Notes: generated by a model not told the origin, from the letters alone. Positions 1 through 5,568 are shown, counted from the stretch's first letter. The stretch: DNA of 5,736 nt from Blastocatellia bacterium (GCA_003488005.1 DNND01000142.1:1-5736); one strand, 5' to 3'. Translations and numbers: made by a program.

Positions 1-18
1 CGTGGTGGTACTGACTTC
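1..18. repeat. Truncated end of a GGTCAGTACC-family inverted repeat (possible)
   Basis: Positions 7-15 read GGTACTGAC followed by TTC. This matches the outer end of the right arm of the complete repeat at 4781-4814, which ends GGTACTGAC then CTC. Compared over 18 nt, about 13 positions agree, with the 9-nt core identical. The rest of the element would lie to the left of the window. The match is short, so this is a tentative third family member rather than a certain one. Confidence 0.4.
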
Positions 19-48
19 ATTTCTCGACGCGCGTGAATAGCCCTCGAA

Positions 49-77
49 TTGACACCTTACGATACGCGGGCTAACAT
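49..77 (+). promoter_or_regulatory. Predicted sigma70-type promoter of the trans-sulfuration gene
   Basis: A perfect -35 box TTGACA (49-54) is followed after exactly 17 nt by TAACAT (72-77), which matches the -10 consensus at four of six positions, including the key outer TA and AT. The expected transcription start is near 84, giving a leader of about 94 nt before the ATG at 178. No SAM riboswitch or other recognisable leader RNA was seen there. Just before the gene, the 7-mer TTTACGA is tandemly repeated (153-159 and 160-166). Confidence 0.5.
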
Positions 78-177
78 GCCTCGCTCCATCAACAACCACT
101 CCGAACGGCTGTCGAGTCGCCCAATTAACTCAGCGCATTTTACTATTCGCGGTTTACGATTTACGATTCATTGATAT

Positions 178-1323
178 ATGGGTTTCGCAACTACAGCTAT
201 ACACAGCGGCCAGGAACCAGACCAGGCGACCGGCTCAGTCACAGTTCCGATTTATCAAACTTCAACCTACGCGCAGGAAGGCCTTGGTAAGAACAAGGGC
301 TATGAATACGCGCGCACCCAAAATCCGACACGCAGCGCGCTGGAACAAAACATCGCCGCGCTGGAAGGCGGCCGCTTTGGATTTGCCTTTGCCTCGGGTA
401 TGGCTGCAATCGATGCGACGTTGAGATTGATAAAAGCTGGCGAGCACGTCGTCGTCTCGGATAATACTTATGGCGGCACGTTTCGCCTGTTCACCCGGGT
501 GCTGGCAAACTACAACATCGAATTTGATTTCGTTGATACTTCCGAAGCGCTCAATGTCGAGGCGGCGATACGGCCCAACACCAAAATGGTTTTCGTTGAG
601 ACGCCGACAAATCCAGTAATGATCGTTACCGACCTGAAGGAAGTTTCCGAGATTGCCCATCGCGCCGGCGCGCGCGTCGTCTGCGATAACACTTTCATGT
701 CGCCTTACCTGCAACGGCCGCTTGAGTTTGGCGTCGACATTGTGGTCCATTCGACCACCAAGTATTTGAATGGACACTCGGACGGCATCGGCGGCGCCGT
801 GGTATTGAATGACGAAACGGACGCCGAATGGATCGGGTTCATTCAAAACAGCGCCGGGGCGATTCTTTCGCCGCTGGATTCCTGGTTGGTGATGCGCGGC
901 ACCAAGACACTGGCGTTGCGCATGGAGCAGCACGACAAATCTGGGCGCGCGGTCGCTGCCTTTCTCGAAGAACATCCAAAGGTGAGAAAGGTTTATTACC
1001 CTGGTTCTGCTTCTCATCCGCAGCATGCGCTTGCCAAGCGCCAGCAAAAGGGCTTTGGTGGCATGGTGGCTTTTGACGTGGGTTCACTTGCCGCGGCGCG
1101 GACGGTGCTGGAAGCGGTAAAGCTGTGCACGCTCGCGGAAAGTCTTGGCGGCGTCGAGACCTTGATATCGCATCCGGCTACGATGACTCACGCGTCTGTT
1201 GACGTGGGCAAGCGCGACCGGCTGGGCATCACGGACGGCCTGGTTAGAGTTTCGGTGGGATTGGAAGATACCGATGATATAATCGCCGACCTCGATCAAG
1301 CTCTAAACACCTTGTCCGTCTGA
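178..1323 (+). CDS. PLP-dependent trans-sulfuration enzyme (cystathionine gamma-synthase / gamma-lyase family)
   Basis: A 381-residue cytosolic enzyme of the Cys/Met-metabolism PLP family (fold type I), full length compared with E. coli MetB (386). The family residues are present: YEYART (42-47; Tyr and Arg of this motif bind the phosphate of the neighbouring subunit's cofactor), SGMAA (73-77), stacking Tyr98 in DNTYGGT, Asp170 in CDNTF (pairs with the pyridine nitrogen), catalytic Lys195 in HSTTKYLNGHSD (Schiff base), SLGGVETLISHPA (322-334) and Arg357 in VRVSVG (substrate carboxylate). These enzymes make cystathionine from an activated homoserine and cysteine, or cleave cystathionine to cysteine, 2-oxobutyrate and ammonia. 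Sequence alone does not separate synthase (metB) from lyase (mccB/CGL), so no symbol is given. The ATG at 178 starts the conserved ATTAIHSGQEPD N-terminus. No clear ribosome-binding site precedes it. It appears monocistronic, since the next gene has its own promoter candidate. Confidence 0.95.
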   Translation: MGFATTAIHSGQEPDQATGSVTVPIYQTSTYAQEGLGKNKGYEYARTQNPTRSALEQNIAALEGGRFGFAFASGMAAIDATLRLIKAGEHVVVSDNTYGGTFRLFTRVLANYNIEFDFVDTSEALNVEAAIRPNTKMVFVETPTNPVMIVTDLKEVSEIAHRAGARVVCDNTFMSPYLQRPLEFGVDIVVHSTTKYLNGHSDGIGGAVVLNDETDAEWIGFIQNSAGAILSPLDSWLVMRGTKTLALRMEQHDKSGRAVAAFLEEHPKVRKVYYPGSASHPQHALAKRQQKGFGGMVAFDVGSLAAARTVLEAVKLCTLAESLGGVETLISHPATMTHASVDVGKRDRLGITDGLVRVSVGLEDTDDIIADLDQALNTLSV

Positions 1324-1344
1324 ACTGCGCTTGAATAAGTTCTT

Positions 1345-1361
1345 GCATTGCAAAACAATGC
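1345..1361 (+). terminator. Small hairpin after the trans-sulfuration gene (weak terminator candidate)
   Basis: GCATTG (1345-1350) and CAATGC (1356-1361) form a perfect 6-bp stem around the loop CAAAA, 22 nt after the stop codon. G-T pairs could extend it slightly outward. No T-run follows, so intrinsic termination is not well supported. The position between two same-strand genes is the main reason to list it. Confidence 0.25.
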
Positions 1362-1379
1362 GGCGTCGCACAAACGGAA

Positions 1380-1409
1380 GTGACAGTTAAACTTCGATAG
1401 AGGTAGAAT
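1380..1409 (+). promoter_or_regulatory. Predicted sigma70-type promoter of the PP2C phosphatase gene
   Basis: GTGACA (1380-1385, five of six matches to the -35 consensus) and TAGAAT (1404-1409, five of six to the -10 consensus) are separated by 18 nt. Transcription would start near 1416, about 32 nt before the ATG at 1448. The sites lie in the 118-nt gap after the upstream gene, so the phosphatase can be expressed independently of it. Confidence 0.45.
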
Positions 1410-1447
1410 CTCGTAGACTTTTCCTGAATGTCTTCACTTGCTTGCCT

Positions 1448-2371
1448 ATGAAAGTTGAATTGCACGCAAAATCAGATGTGGGCCGTGTCCGCCGCGGTAA
1501 CGAGGATAATTTTCTCGTGCTCGAACTTTCGCGGGAAACGACATGGACTGGATCTGACGGTAACGCCGCGCCAGAAGAGCTAGCGCAGTTTGAGCTCGGG
1601 GAGAAAGGCCTGGTGCTGGTCGTTTCGGACGGCATGGGCGGCGCGCTGGCCGGTGATGTCGCCAGTCGCATGGCCGTCGATTCGGTGCGCGACATGATCA
1701 TGGGCGGCAATTCTGAAGAGGGCTGCGACCCGGATGCGCCACTGGTTGAATGCCTGAAACATGCAACCGTCTATGCCAACCACGCCATTCACAATCGCAG
1801 CCAGGAAGATTCTCGCTGCGCCGGCATGGGCGCGACCTTTACCGGTGCCGCGGTTCACAAAGACTTTCTCGACCTGGTCCAGGTAGGCGACAGCCGCGGC
1901 TATATCATTCGCAAAGATCATATCCGGCTGGCAACCAAGGATCAGTCGCTGGTCCAACAACTCGTCGACGTGGGCCAGATAAGCGAAGCCGAAGCCGAAA
2001 CCCACATGTTTCGGAATGTTATTCTGCAGGCGCTGGGGGCCCAGGGTGACGTTACGCCGGTGACCGGAAGGATACGTTTGCGGCGCGGCGATATGTTGCT
2101 GCTGTGCAGCGATGGCTTGTCAGGAAAGCTGCGCTCGGAAGATATTCAGAACATCGTGTCGAGTAATGAAGATCTTTCCGCTGCGTGTGATGAATTAATT
2201 GCTGAAGCGAACAACCGCGGCGGCGAGGACAACATCACGGTGATTCTGGCGCGCTTTAGCGGCGATGAATTAGAAGAACCCGACACCGACCGCATTACCA
2301 TCGAGCTCCCACCGCTCGAAGAAGACATGACCCTCGACGACAGTTACGAACACGACACCGAACCCCGCTAG
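1448..2371 (+). CDS. PP2C-family (PPM) serine/threonine protein phosphatase
   Basis: A 307-residue, soluble, metal-dependent protein phosphatase of the bacterial Stp/PstP type. These reverse phosphorylation by Hanks-type Ser/Thr kinases. The metal-binding and catalytic motifs run in family order: RRGNEDNF (Asp20), VVSDGMGG (Asp61), GMGATFTGAAV, VGDSRGYI (Asp148), KDQSLVQQLVDVGQIS, RNVILQALG, LLCSDGLSGKL (Asp222) and GGEDNITVI (Asp261), so it should be active. The catalytic domain ends near residue 269. It is followed by a 38-residue tail in which 15 residues are Asp or Glu, probably disordered. There is no transmembrane segment. The ATG at 1448 was chosen over an in-frame TTG at 1442, which would add two residues; neither has a clear Shine-Dalgarno. 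No kinase, FHA or PASTA gene lies in the window, although such partners are often adjacent to these phosphatases. Confidence 0.95.
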   Translation: MKVELHAKSDVGRVRRGNEDNFLVLELSRETTWTGSDGNAAPEELAQFELGEKGLVLVVSDGMGGALAGDVASRMAVDSVRDMIMGGNSEEGCDPDAPLVECLKHATVYANHAIHNRSQEDSRCAGMGATFTGAAVHKDFLDLVQVGDSRGYIIRKDHIRLATKDQSLVQQLVDVGQISEAEAETHMFRNVILQALGAQGDVTPVTGRIRLRRGDMLLLCSDGLSGKLRSEDIQNIVSSNEDLSAACDELIAEANNRGGEDNITVILARFSGDELEEPDTDRITIELPPLEEDMTLDDSYEHDTEPR

Positions 2372-2378
2372 TTTTTGG

Positions 2379-2486
2379 CCGCGGATTAACGCGGACAAAA
2401 ACGGATCAGATAAGACACCTGTCCCGTTTCATTCCCACTTGATATTTTTTTGGTTTGAATCCGCGCTTATCCGCGTTCATCCGCGG
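2379..2486. repeat. CCGCGGAT-type inverted repeat between convergent genes
   Basis: The left arm 2379-2406 and the right arm 2459-2486 are inverted copies matching at 23 of 28 positions. Each arm is built of degenerate tandem units of about 10 nt, CGCGGATNAA. The 52-nt spacer includes a run of seven T and the string GACACCTGTCCCGTTT, which I associate from memory with transposase-flanking repeats in many genomes. The element lies between the phosphatase stop (2371) and the convergent nfeD-like gene. Its right arm overlaps the last 18 coding bases and the stop of that gene. In RNA the arms could pair and might act as a bidirectional transcription barrier. Confidence 0.75.
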
Positions 2487-2982
2487 CTGAATTCTCAGGC
2501 AGCTCCTGCGCGCGCCAATCAACGCCTTCGTCAATGCGCCGGACATAGATTGAGGAGCCTTCGATCCTTTCGACGCGCACACGCTCGCCGGCTTCGAGCG
2601 CTGTTTCGCCTTCGGCTGGATACGCAGTCCAGGTCGAGCCAAAAACTTTAACCGCGCCTTCCTGCATTGCGCCGCGGCTTGAAGAAACAACGGTGCCGAT
2701 CTTTCCCGGCAGCGAGTCAACGCCGCTACGCAATGAATCACCGGTGTGCTCGCGCGAAAAGTAGTTGAGAAAAATTGTGCGCGAGGCCAACGTCAACCCC
2801 ACCGAAACCACAGCGAAGATGATGAACTGCAAACCCAGGTTATGAATGCCGACGATGCCGGCAAACGCGGCCGCCAATGCGCCGATGCCAAACCACAGCA
2901 GGACGAAGCCGGACGTGAAAACTTCGGCCACGATTAGGACCGCGCCGAGTATGCACCACAGAATCCAAACGAGATTGTCCAT
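2467..2982 (-). CDS. NfeD-family membrane protein (short form, OB-fold domain)
   Basis: A 171-residue inner-membrane protein. It has hydrophobic segments at about residues 4-22, 24-46 and 50-67, then a soluble beta-rich domain (about 92-150). The pattern LPGKIGTVVS, EGAVKVFGSTWTA, LEAGERVRVERIEGSSIYVRRI is the OB-fold signature of NfeD C-terminal domains. It lacks the ClpP-like protease domain of long NfeD proteins. Short NfeD proteins usually pair with a stomatin/SPFH (flotillin- or QmcA-like) protein in membrane-quality or microdomain functions, but no such gene is next to it here. The last residues, AADERG, and the TAA stop are encoded inside the inverted repeat at 2379-2486, so the native C-terminus was probably altered by it. 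The start is the ATG complementary to 2980-2982. No strong ribosome-binding site is visible. Family assignment is firm; the partner is unknown. Confidence 0.88.
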   Translation of the reverse strand: MDNLVWILWCILGAVLIVAEVFTSGFVLLWFGIGALAAAFAGIVGIHNLGLQFIIFAVVSVGLTLASRTIFLNYFSREHTGDSLRSGVDSLPGKIGTVVSSSRGAMQEGAVKVFGSTWTAYPAEGETALEAGERVRVERIEGSSIYVRRIDEGVDWRAQELPENSAADERG

Positions 2983-2998
2983 AACTTATTTGTAAAGC

Positions 2999-3008
2999 AA
3001 AACGTTTT
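2999..3008. promoter_or_regulatory. Palindrome AAAACGTTTT upstream of the nfeD-like gene
   Basis: A perfect 10-nt palindrome lies 17 nt before the nfeD-like start codon. It is flanked by GTAAA on one side and AC on the other, giving partial outer symmetry. It sits between the start codon and the REPIN-like repeat, so it occupies what little room is left for a promoter or operator. No regulator can be named and chance occurrence in an AT-rich stretch is possible. Confidence 0.2.
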
Positions 3009-3117
3009 ACTGGGACCGCGGGCGTCTCGCCCGCCGTGATCCGTTACCAGGTCGATTGAGTCGAAGCGTTACTCGCGCTTACGCGCTCGTTGCGGGCGAG
3101 ACGCCCGCGATCCCAGT
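3009..3117. repeat. REPIN-like pair of inverted GCGGGCGTCTCGCCCGC hairpins
   Basis: Two 26-nt arms, 3009-3034 and 3092-3117, are inverted copies with a single mismatch (position 3016 against 3110). Each arm also holds its own palindrome with a 7-bp stem: GCGGGCG around TCT at 3018-3034, and GCGGGCG around AGA at 3092-3108. Both arms carry ACTGGGA at the outer edge. The 57-nt spacer is unrelated to either arm. Two hairpin-forming units in inverted orientation around a spacer is the architecture of REP doublets (REPINs), which in other bacteria are mobilised by RAYT transposases. No RAYT gene is in this window. Confidence 0.85.
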
Positions 3118-3118
3118 G

Positions 3119-3141
3119 AAAGCGAACTAACAGTTCGCTTT
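3119..3141 (-). terminator. Terminator-like hairpin after the proline dehydrogenase gene
   Basis: AAAGCGAACT (3119-3128) and AGTTCGCTTT (3132-3141) form a perfect 10-bp stem with a 3-nt loop, beginning 4 nt past the proline dehydrogenase stop codon. Read on the minus strand, the stem starts with A residues and ends in TTT, as in a compact intrinsic terminator, but the T-run is short. It abuts the REPIN-like repeat, one nucleotide away. Confidence 0.55.
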
Positions 3142-3145
3142 GCTT

Positions 3146-4066
3146 TCAACCCTTGAGCATGTTCTTCAAAACGAACCAAATGTTCGCGGGGCGTTCCGCC
3201 AGCCGTCGCATGAAGTAAGGATACCAGTGTTTGCCGTACGGCACGTAGACTCGCATGTTATATCCGTCCTTCGCTAGTTGCCGCTGCAAATCGCGGCGGA
3301 TGCCATAAAGCATTTGAAACTCAAAAGCTTCTTTGCCGATTCCCTGCTTCTGAGCGAAAGCAATGGTGGCGTCAATCATGTGCGGATCGTGCGTAGCAAT
3401 TCCGTGGTAGACACCACTCGAAAGCAACAACTGCATCACCCGGACGTAGTTTTCGTCTGTATCTTTTTTATCGGGAAAGGCAACTTCGGGCGGCTCGTTG
3501 TAAGCGCCTTTGCAGATGCGTATGCGCGCCGGCAACTTCACCAGCTCCTGCGCGTCCTGATAGGTGCGACGCAGATACGACTGCAAAACGATTCCAACGT
3601 CATTCAATCCAAACTCGGCGCGCAAGCGTTTGAAGATGTCGATCGTCGCCTGCGTAAAATCCGAGCCTTCCATGTCAACGCGTACAAAGTTGCCCCGCCG
3701 TGCAGCGTCTTCAACAATAGCGCGCGCGTTTTTGTAGGCGAGTTCCGGATCGAGTGCCAGCCCGAATTGCGATAGTTTGATAGAGACGTTCGAATCGATA
3801 CCCGTGTCGTCAATTTGCGCCAGGATGCGTAGATACTCGTTTACTTCAGCTTCTGCTTCGGCAGGATTCGCGACTGATTCGTTCAGATGATCGAACGATG
3901 CGGAACAGTGCTCGGTATTCAATTCGCGGATGGCGGCCACGGCTTCGTCGATGTTTTCGCCGGCGACAAAACGCGTCGTCAGTCTTTTGAAGGGACGGAA
4001 ACGGGCGGCAAACTCCTTCAGCCCTTCCTGTCTGGATAAATAGATTAATGCGCTTCTGGTAAGCAT
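3146..4066 (-). CDS. Monofunctional proline dehydrogenase (FAD-dependent)
   Basis: A 306-residue enzyme matching the length of stand-alone Thermus/Deinococcus-type proline dehydrogenases (about 307). These oxidise L-proline to delta-1-pyrroline-5-carboxylate, reduce FAD and pass electrons to membrane quinones. Motifs run in order along the TIM barrel: VSIKLSQFGL (Lys97), RVDMEGS (Asp131), IVLQSYLRRT (Gln162), RICKGAY (Arg184, Lys186), ATHD (His226-Asp227), FEFQMLYGIR (Glu249), VYVPYG (Tyr274) and MRRLAERP (Arg287-Arg288, which bind the substrate carboxylate, and Glu291). All key residues are present, so activity is expected. The second-step P5C dehydrogenase is not in the window and must be encoded elsewhere; this is not a bifunctional PutA. 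The ATG complementary to 4064-4066 gives the usual N-terminus. No clear ribosome-binding site was found. It appears to be transcribed alone, with a terminator-like hairpin just downstream. Confidence 0.95.
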   Translation of the reverse strand: MLTRSALIYLSRQEGLKEFAARFRPFKRLTTRFVAGENIDEAVAAIRELNTEHCSASFDHLNESVANPAEAEAEVNEYLRILAQIDDTGIDSNVSIKLSQFGLALDPELAYKNARAIVEDAARRGNFVRVDMEGSDFTQATIDIFKRLRAEFGLNDVGIVLQSYLRRTYQDAQELVKLPARIRICKGAYNEPPEVAFPDKKDTDENYVRVMQLLLSSGVYHGIATHDPHMIDATIAFAQKQGIGKEAFEFQMLYGIRRDLQRQLAKDGYNMRVYVPYGKHWYPYFMRRLAERPANIWFVLKNMLKG

Positions 4067-4102
4067 GTTTGCAGTGTAACTTAAGGTGCCGAGCGGCGTC
4101 GC

Positions 4103-4115
4103 AAACTGACAGTTT
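4103..4115. repeat. Short palindrome AAACTGACAGTTT upstream of proline dehydrogenase
   Basis: Six-base arms AAACTG and CAGTTT surround one central A, 37 nt upstream of the proline dehydrogenase start. It could be a regulator half-site pair or the remnant of a dispersed repeat. No specific binding protein can be assigned, and no good -35/-10 pair was seen beside it on the minus strand. Confidence 0.3.
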
Positions 4116-4139
4116 AGGAGTTTCCTGACGTTTCCTTTT

Positions 4140-4237
4140 TCTCTGTGTAATCTTTGTGGCTCGTTGTGTCTCTGTGGTGGATCCTATTATTGATTTCTCA
4201 CCACAGAGCCACAAAGAACACTAAGGACGCGCAGAGA
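4140..4237. repeat. CACAGAG-type inverted repeat in the 307-nt intergenic gap
   Basis: Three nested pairing blocks are exact: TCTCTG (4140-4145) with CAGAGA (4232-4237), TCTTTGTGGC (4151-4160) with GCCACAAAGA (4208-4217), and TCTGTGGTG (4171-4179) with CACCACAGA (4199-4207). The left arm carries 10 extra bases (4161-4170, TCGTTGTGTC), which look like a partial duplication of neighbouring repeat units. Such CACAGAG strings are dispersed in many environmental bacterial genomes. The gap 4067-4373 otherwise holds only the palindrome at 4103-4115 and a leader to the next gene; I see no gene or structured RNA in it. Confidence 0.7.
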
Positions 4238-4373
4238 CTAATTCAAACAGGCCACATCCAACAGTTCGCGCGCCCGTATCAAGATGCTGTGGTATCCTTG
4301 GCCCGCATTTCGACATACTGCTACCATCCCAGCGAATCTATGGACCACCGCTGTTGAAGGAAAATAAGAACGC

Positions 4374-4703
4374 ATGCGACTGAAGCTGGTGTTTGTTTCC
4401 TCGCTAATCGCCGCTGTCGTTGGGGCGGGCAGCGTCATAGCGATCGTACTCTTTACCTTTTCATCTCTATCGCCGTTGCTGAAACCTGGCGCTATTGTCT
4501 TCTCGACGTTTCTCTTACCTCTGGTCGCTACGCTGGTAGCAGCGATTTTCGTCTACCGCCATACCGCGCGGCGGCGGAAACTTCAGGCCGCACTGACTAC
4601 TATCATTTCCCTGTTGCTGATATTGGCTGCCTTTGTGCTTGCGTCGGTCGTTTCTTCGCGCTCGCGCCCGCCCCAACCACGGCCCGTTCTGCAGGGTACG
4701 TAA
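4374..4703 (+). CDS. Small three-helix membrane protein of unknown function
   Basis: A 109-residue hydrophobic protein with probable transmembrane helices at about residues 5-28, 38-60 and 73-94. The charged stretch RHTARRRK (62-69) between helices 2 and 3 should be cytoplasmic by the positive-inside rule. That places the N-terminus (MRLK) inside and the Pro/Arg-rich tail (95-109) outside. GAAGGA at 4356-4361 is a plausible Shine-Dalgarno, though 12 nt from the ATG is somewhat long. The hydrophobicity pattern, the ribosome-binding site and its place in an otherwise gene-free stretch argue it is real. From memory it resembles unannotated small membrane proteins of Blastocatellia, but I cannot name a family. 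The gene stands alone between two inverted repeats, with no co-directional neighbour in the window. Confidence 0.7.
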   Translation: MRLKLVFVSSLIAAVVGAGSVIAIVLFTFSSLSPLLKPGAIVFSTFLLPLVATLVAAIFVYRHTARRRKLQAALTTIISLLLILAAFVLASVVSSRSRPPQPRPVLQGT

Positions 4704-4720
4704 TTGGACCGCCGCAGTCT

Positions 4721-4814
4721 GAGGTCAGTACCGCCTGCGGTAGCGGGTGGATGCAGTGATTGCCGATCCAGAAAACCAGGGCATCCACCTGCTACCGCAG
4801 GCGGTACTGACCTC
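4721..4814. repeat. Near-perfect 34-bp inverted repeat (GGTCAGTACC family, copy 1)
   Basis: The left arm 4721-4754 and the right arm 4781-4814 are inverted copies with one difference (G at 4745 opposite T at 4790, a G-U pair in RNA). The 26-nt loop is 4755-4780. It begins 17 nt after the small membrane gene stop and lies between that gene and the convergent HD-domain gene, so it could form a strong RNA stem at the end of both transcripts. There is no T-run, so it is not a classical terminator. A diverged copy lies at 5647-5736, with similarity extending into the loop (TGATTGCCGAT). Confidence 0.9.
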
Positions 4815-4826
4815 CTGACACGTCGT

Positions 4827-4840
4827 CGCGCTTAAGCGCG
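4827..4840. repeat. Perfect 14-nt palindrome CGCGCTTAAGCGCG
   Basis: This sequence equals its own reverse complement over 14 nt. It sits 13 nt beyond the right arm of copy 1 of the 34-bp repeat, in the gap between two convergent genes. It may belong to the repeat's flank or be an unrelated site. No function is assigned. Confidence 0.5.
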
Positions 4841-4852
4841 TATCGTTACCCT

Positions 4853-4869
4853 CATGACTCGGCGTCATG
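4853..4869 (-). terminator. Weak hairpin downstream of the HD-domain gene
   Basis: CATGAC (4853-4858) and GTCATG (4864-4869) form a 6-bp stem with a 5-nt loop, starting 15 nt beyond the HD gene stop codon on the minus strand. No T-run follows, so a terminator role is only suggested by position. Confidence 0.2.
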
Positions 4870-4883
4870 CTTACGACACGTGG

Positions 4884-5474
4884 TCATCCTTCACTATGTT
4901 GGTCCAAACGCTTCAGTCCTATCTGATCCTGCACTGGCCGCAACGCGTCTATCACAAAGCGAATGTGCTCGTCGAGATCGACACCCAATTCCTCGACTCC
5001 CTGCCGAATATCGTCCCGGTTAACCGAGCGCGCGAACGCCTTGTCCTTTAGCTTTTTCTTTACCGAAGAAACTTCAAGATCGTCGAGACTCCTGGCCGGT
5101 CGCACCAGGGCGCAAGCCACCAGGAACCCGCACAGTTCGTCGGTGGCAAACAAGGCGCGCGCCATTGCGGTATCGCGCGGCACGTTGGTGTAAGTCGCAT
5201 GGCCCATGATGGCGCGAATGAAACGCTCGGAATAACCGCGCCCGCAAAGTATGTTTGCGCCGGTGAACGGATGCTGATCGGCAGTGGGAAACATTTCATA
5301 ATCGAAATCGTGAAGCAGTCCGACGAGTCCCCACTCATCCTCGTCATCGCCGGCGTCGCCGTATCGCTTAACGGCGGCACGCATCGCGGCCTCCACCGCC
5401 AGCGCATGCTTTCGCAGGCCGTCGCCCTGCGTGTATTCGCAAAGCAGTGTCCAGGCGTCGTTTCGATCAGGCAT
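4884..5474 (-). CDS. HD-domain protein, predicted metal-dependent phosphohydrolase
   Basis: A 196-residue soluble protein with an HD-superfamily fold. The metal ligands can be followed in order: His23 (LRKHALAVEAA), His55-Asp56 (LVGLLHDFDYE), His92 (IMGHATYT) and Asp112 (FATDELCG). An additional conserved-looking His68 lies in QHPFTGANIL. The C-terminal half (LVRPARSLDDLEVSSVKKKLKDKAFARSV and following helices) is a conserved extension of a stand-alone HD subfamily whose substrate I do not know; HD proteins commonly cleave nucleotides or phosphoesters. The start is the ATG complementary to 5472-5474 (MPDRNDAWTLL). The frame stays open another 32 codons upstream, but that part encodes hairpin repeat DNA and matches no domain. 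No Shine-Dalgarno is visible at either ATG. The gene converges on the small membrane protein gene across the 34-bp inverted repeat. Confidence 0.9.
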   Translation of the reverse strand: MPDRNDAWTLLCEYTQGDGLRKHALAVEAAMRAAVKRYGDAGDDEDEWGLVGLLHDFDYEMFPTADQHPFTGANILCGRGYSERFIRAIMGHATYTNVPRDTAMARALFATDELCGFLVACALVRPARSLDDLEVSSVKKKLKDKAFARSVNRDDIRQGVEELGVDLDEHIRFVIDALRPVQDQIGLKRLDQHSEG

Positions 5475-5481
5475 ATTCAGT

Positions 5482-5541
5482 ACGACAGGCATTCTTGCCT
5501 GTCTTGTTCGGAAGAGACAGGGACAGACTGGAAGTCTGACG
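5482..5541. repeat. Double-hairpin repeat (GACAGGC type) upstream of the HD-domain gene
   Basis: GACAGGCA (5484-5491) and TGCCTGTC (5496-5503) form an 8-bp stem with loop TTCT. CAGACT (5525-5530 region) and AGTCTG form a second stem around GGA. The outer edges TACGACAGGC (5481-5490) and GTCTGACGTA (5534-5543) are themselves related in inverted orientation. This again gives two hairpins facing each other, as in the REPIN-like element at 3009-3117 but more diverged. It occupies the likely 5' untranslated region of the HD-domain gene, ending just before its start codon. Confidence 0.65.
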
Positions 5542-5553
5542 TATGTTTTCGGA

Positions 5554-5568
5554 GCTAGCAAAACTAGC
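5554..5568. repeat. Short hairpin GCTAG-CAAAA-CTAGC
   Basis: GCTAG (5554-5558) pairs with CTAGC (5564-5568) around the loop CAAAA, about 80 nt upstream of the HD-domain gene. The same five-base loop occurs in the hairpin at 1345-1361. It could be an operator-like site, but nothing further supports that. Confidence 0.3.

Noticed and set aside
84..177. Possible SAM or other sulfur-responsive riboswitch upstream of the trans-sulfuration gene
   Set aside because: None of the conserved SAM riboswitch core motifs or stems is visible in the approximately 94-nt leader.
262..1047. Long open frame antisense to the trans-sulfuration gene
   Set aside because: It is a shadow of a gene with all catalytic motifs on the other strand; its translation shows no domain, and high GC makes such frames common.
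2407..2458. Remnant of a transposable element carrying GACACCTGTCCCGTTT
   Set aside because: The string is reminiscent of transposase-flanking sequence, but no transposase fragment, terminal repeats with target duplication or frame supports a mobile element call.
3009..3117. CRISPR-like array
   Set aside because: There are only two repeat units, in inverted not direct orientation, and no regular spacers or cas genes.
3278..3775. 165-codon open frame antisense to proline dehydrogenase
   Set aside because: It fully overlaps a well-supported enzyme gene and its product has no recognisable features.
4298..4327. Promoter for the small membrane protein gene (TTGGCC, 18 nt, TACCAT)
   Set aside because: Both boxes match the consensus poorly, so it is not better than chance; the true promoter was not identified.
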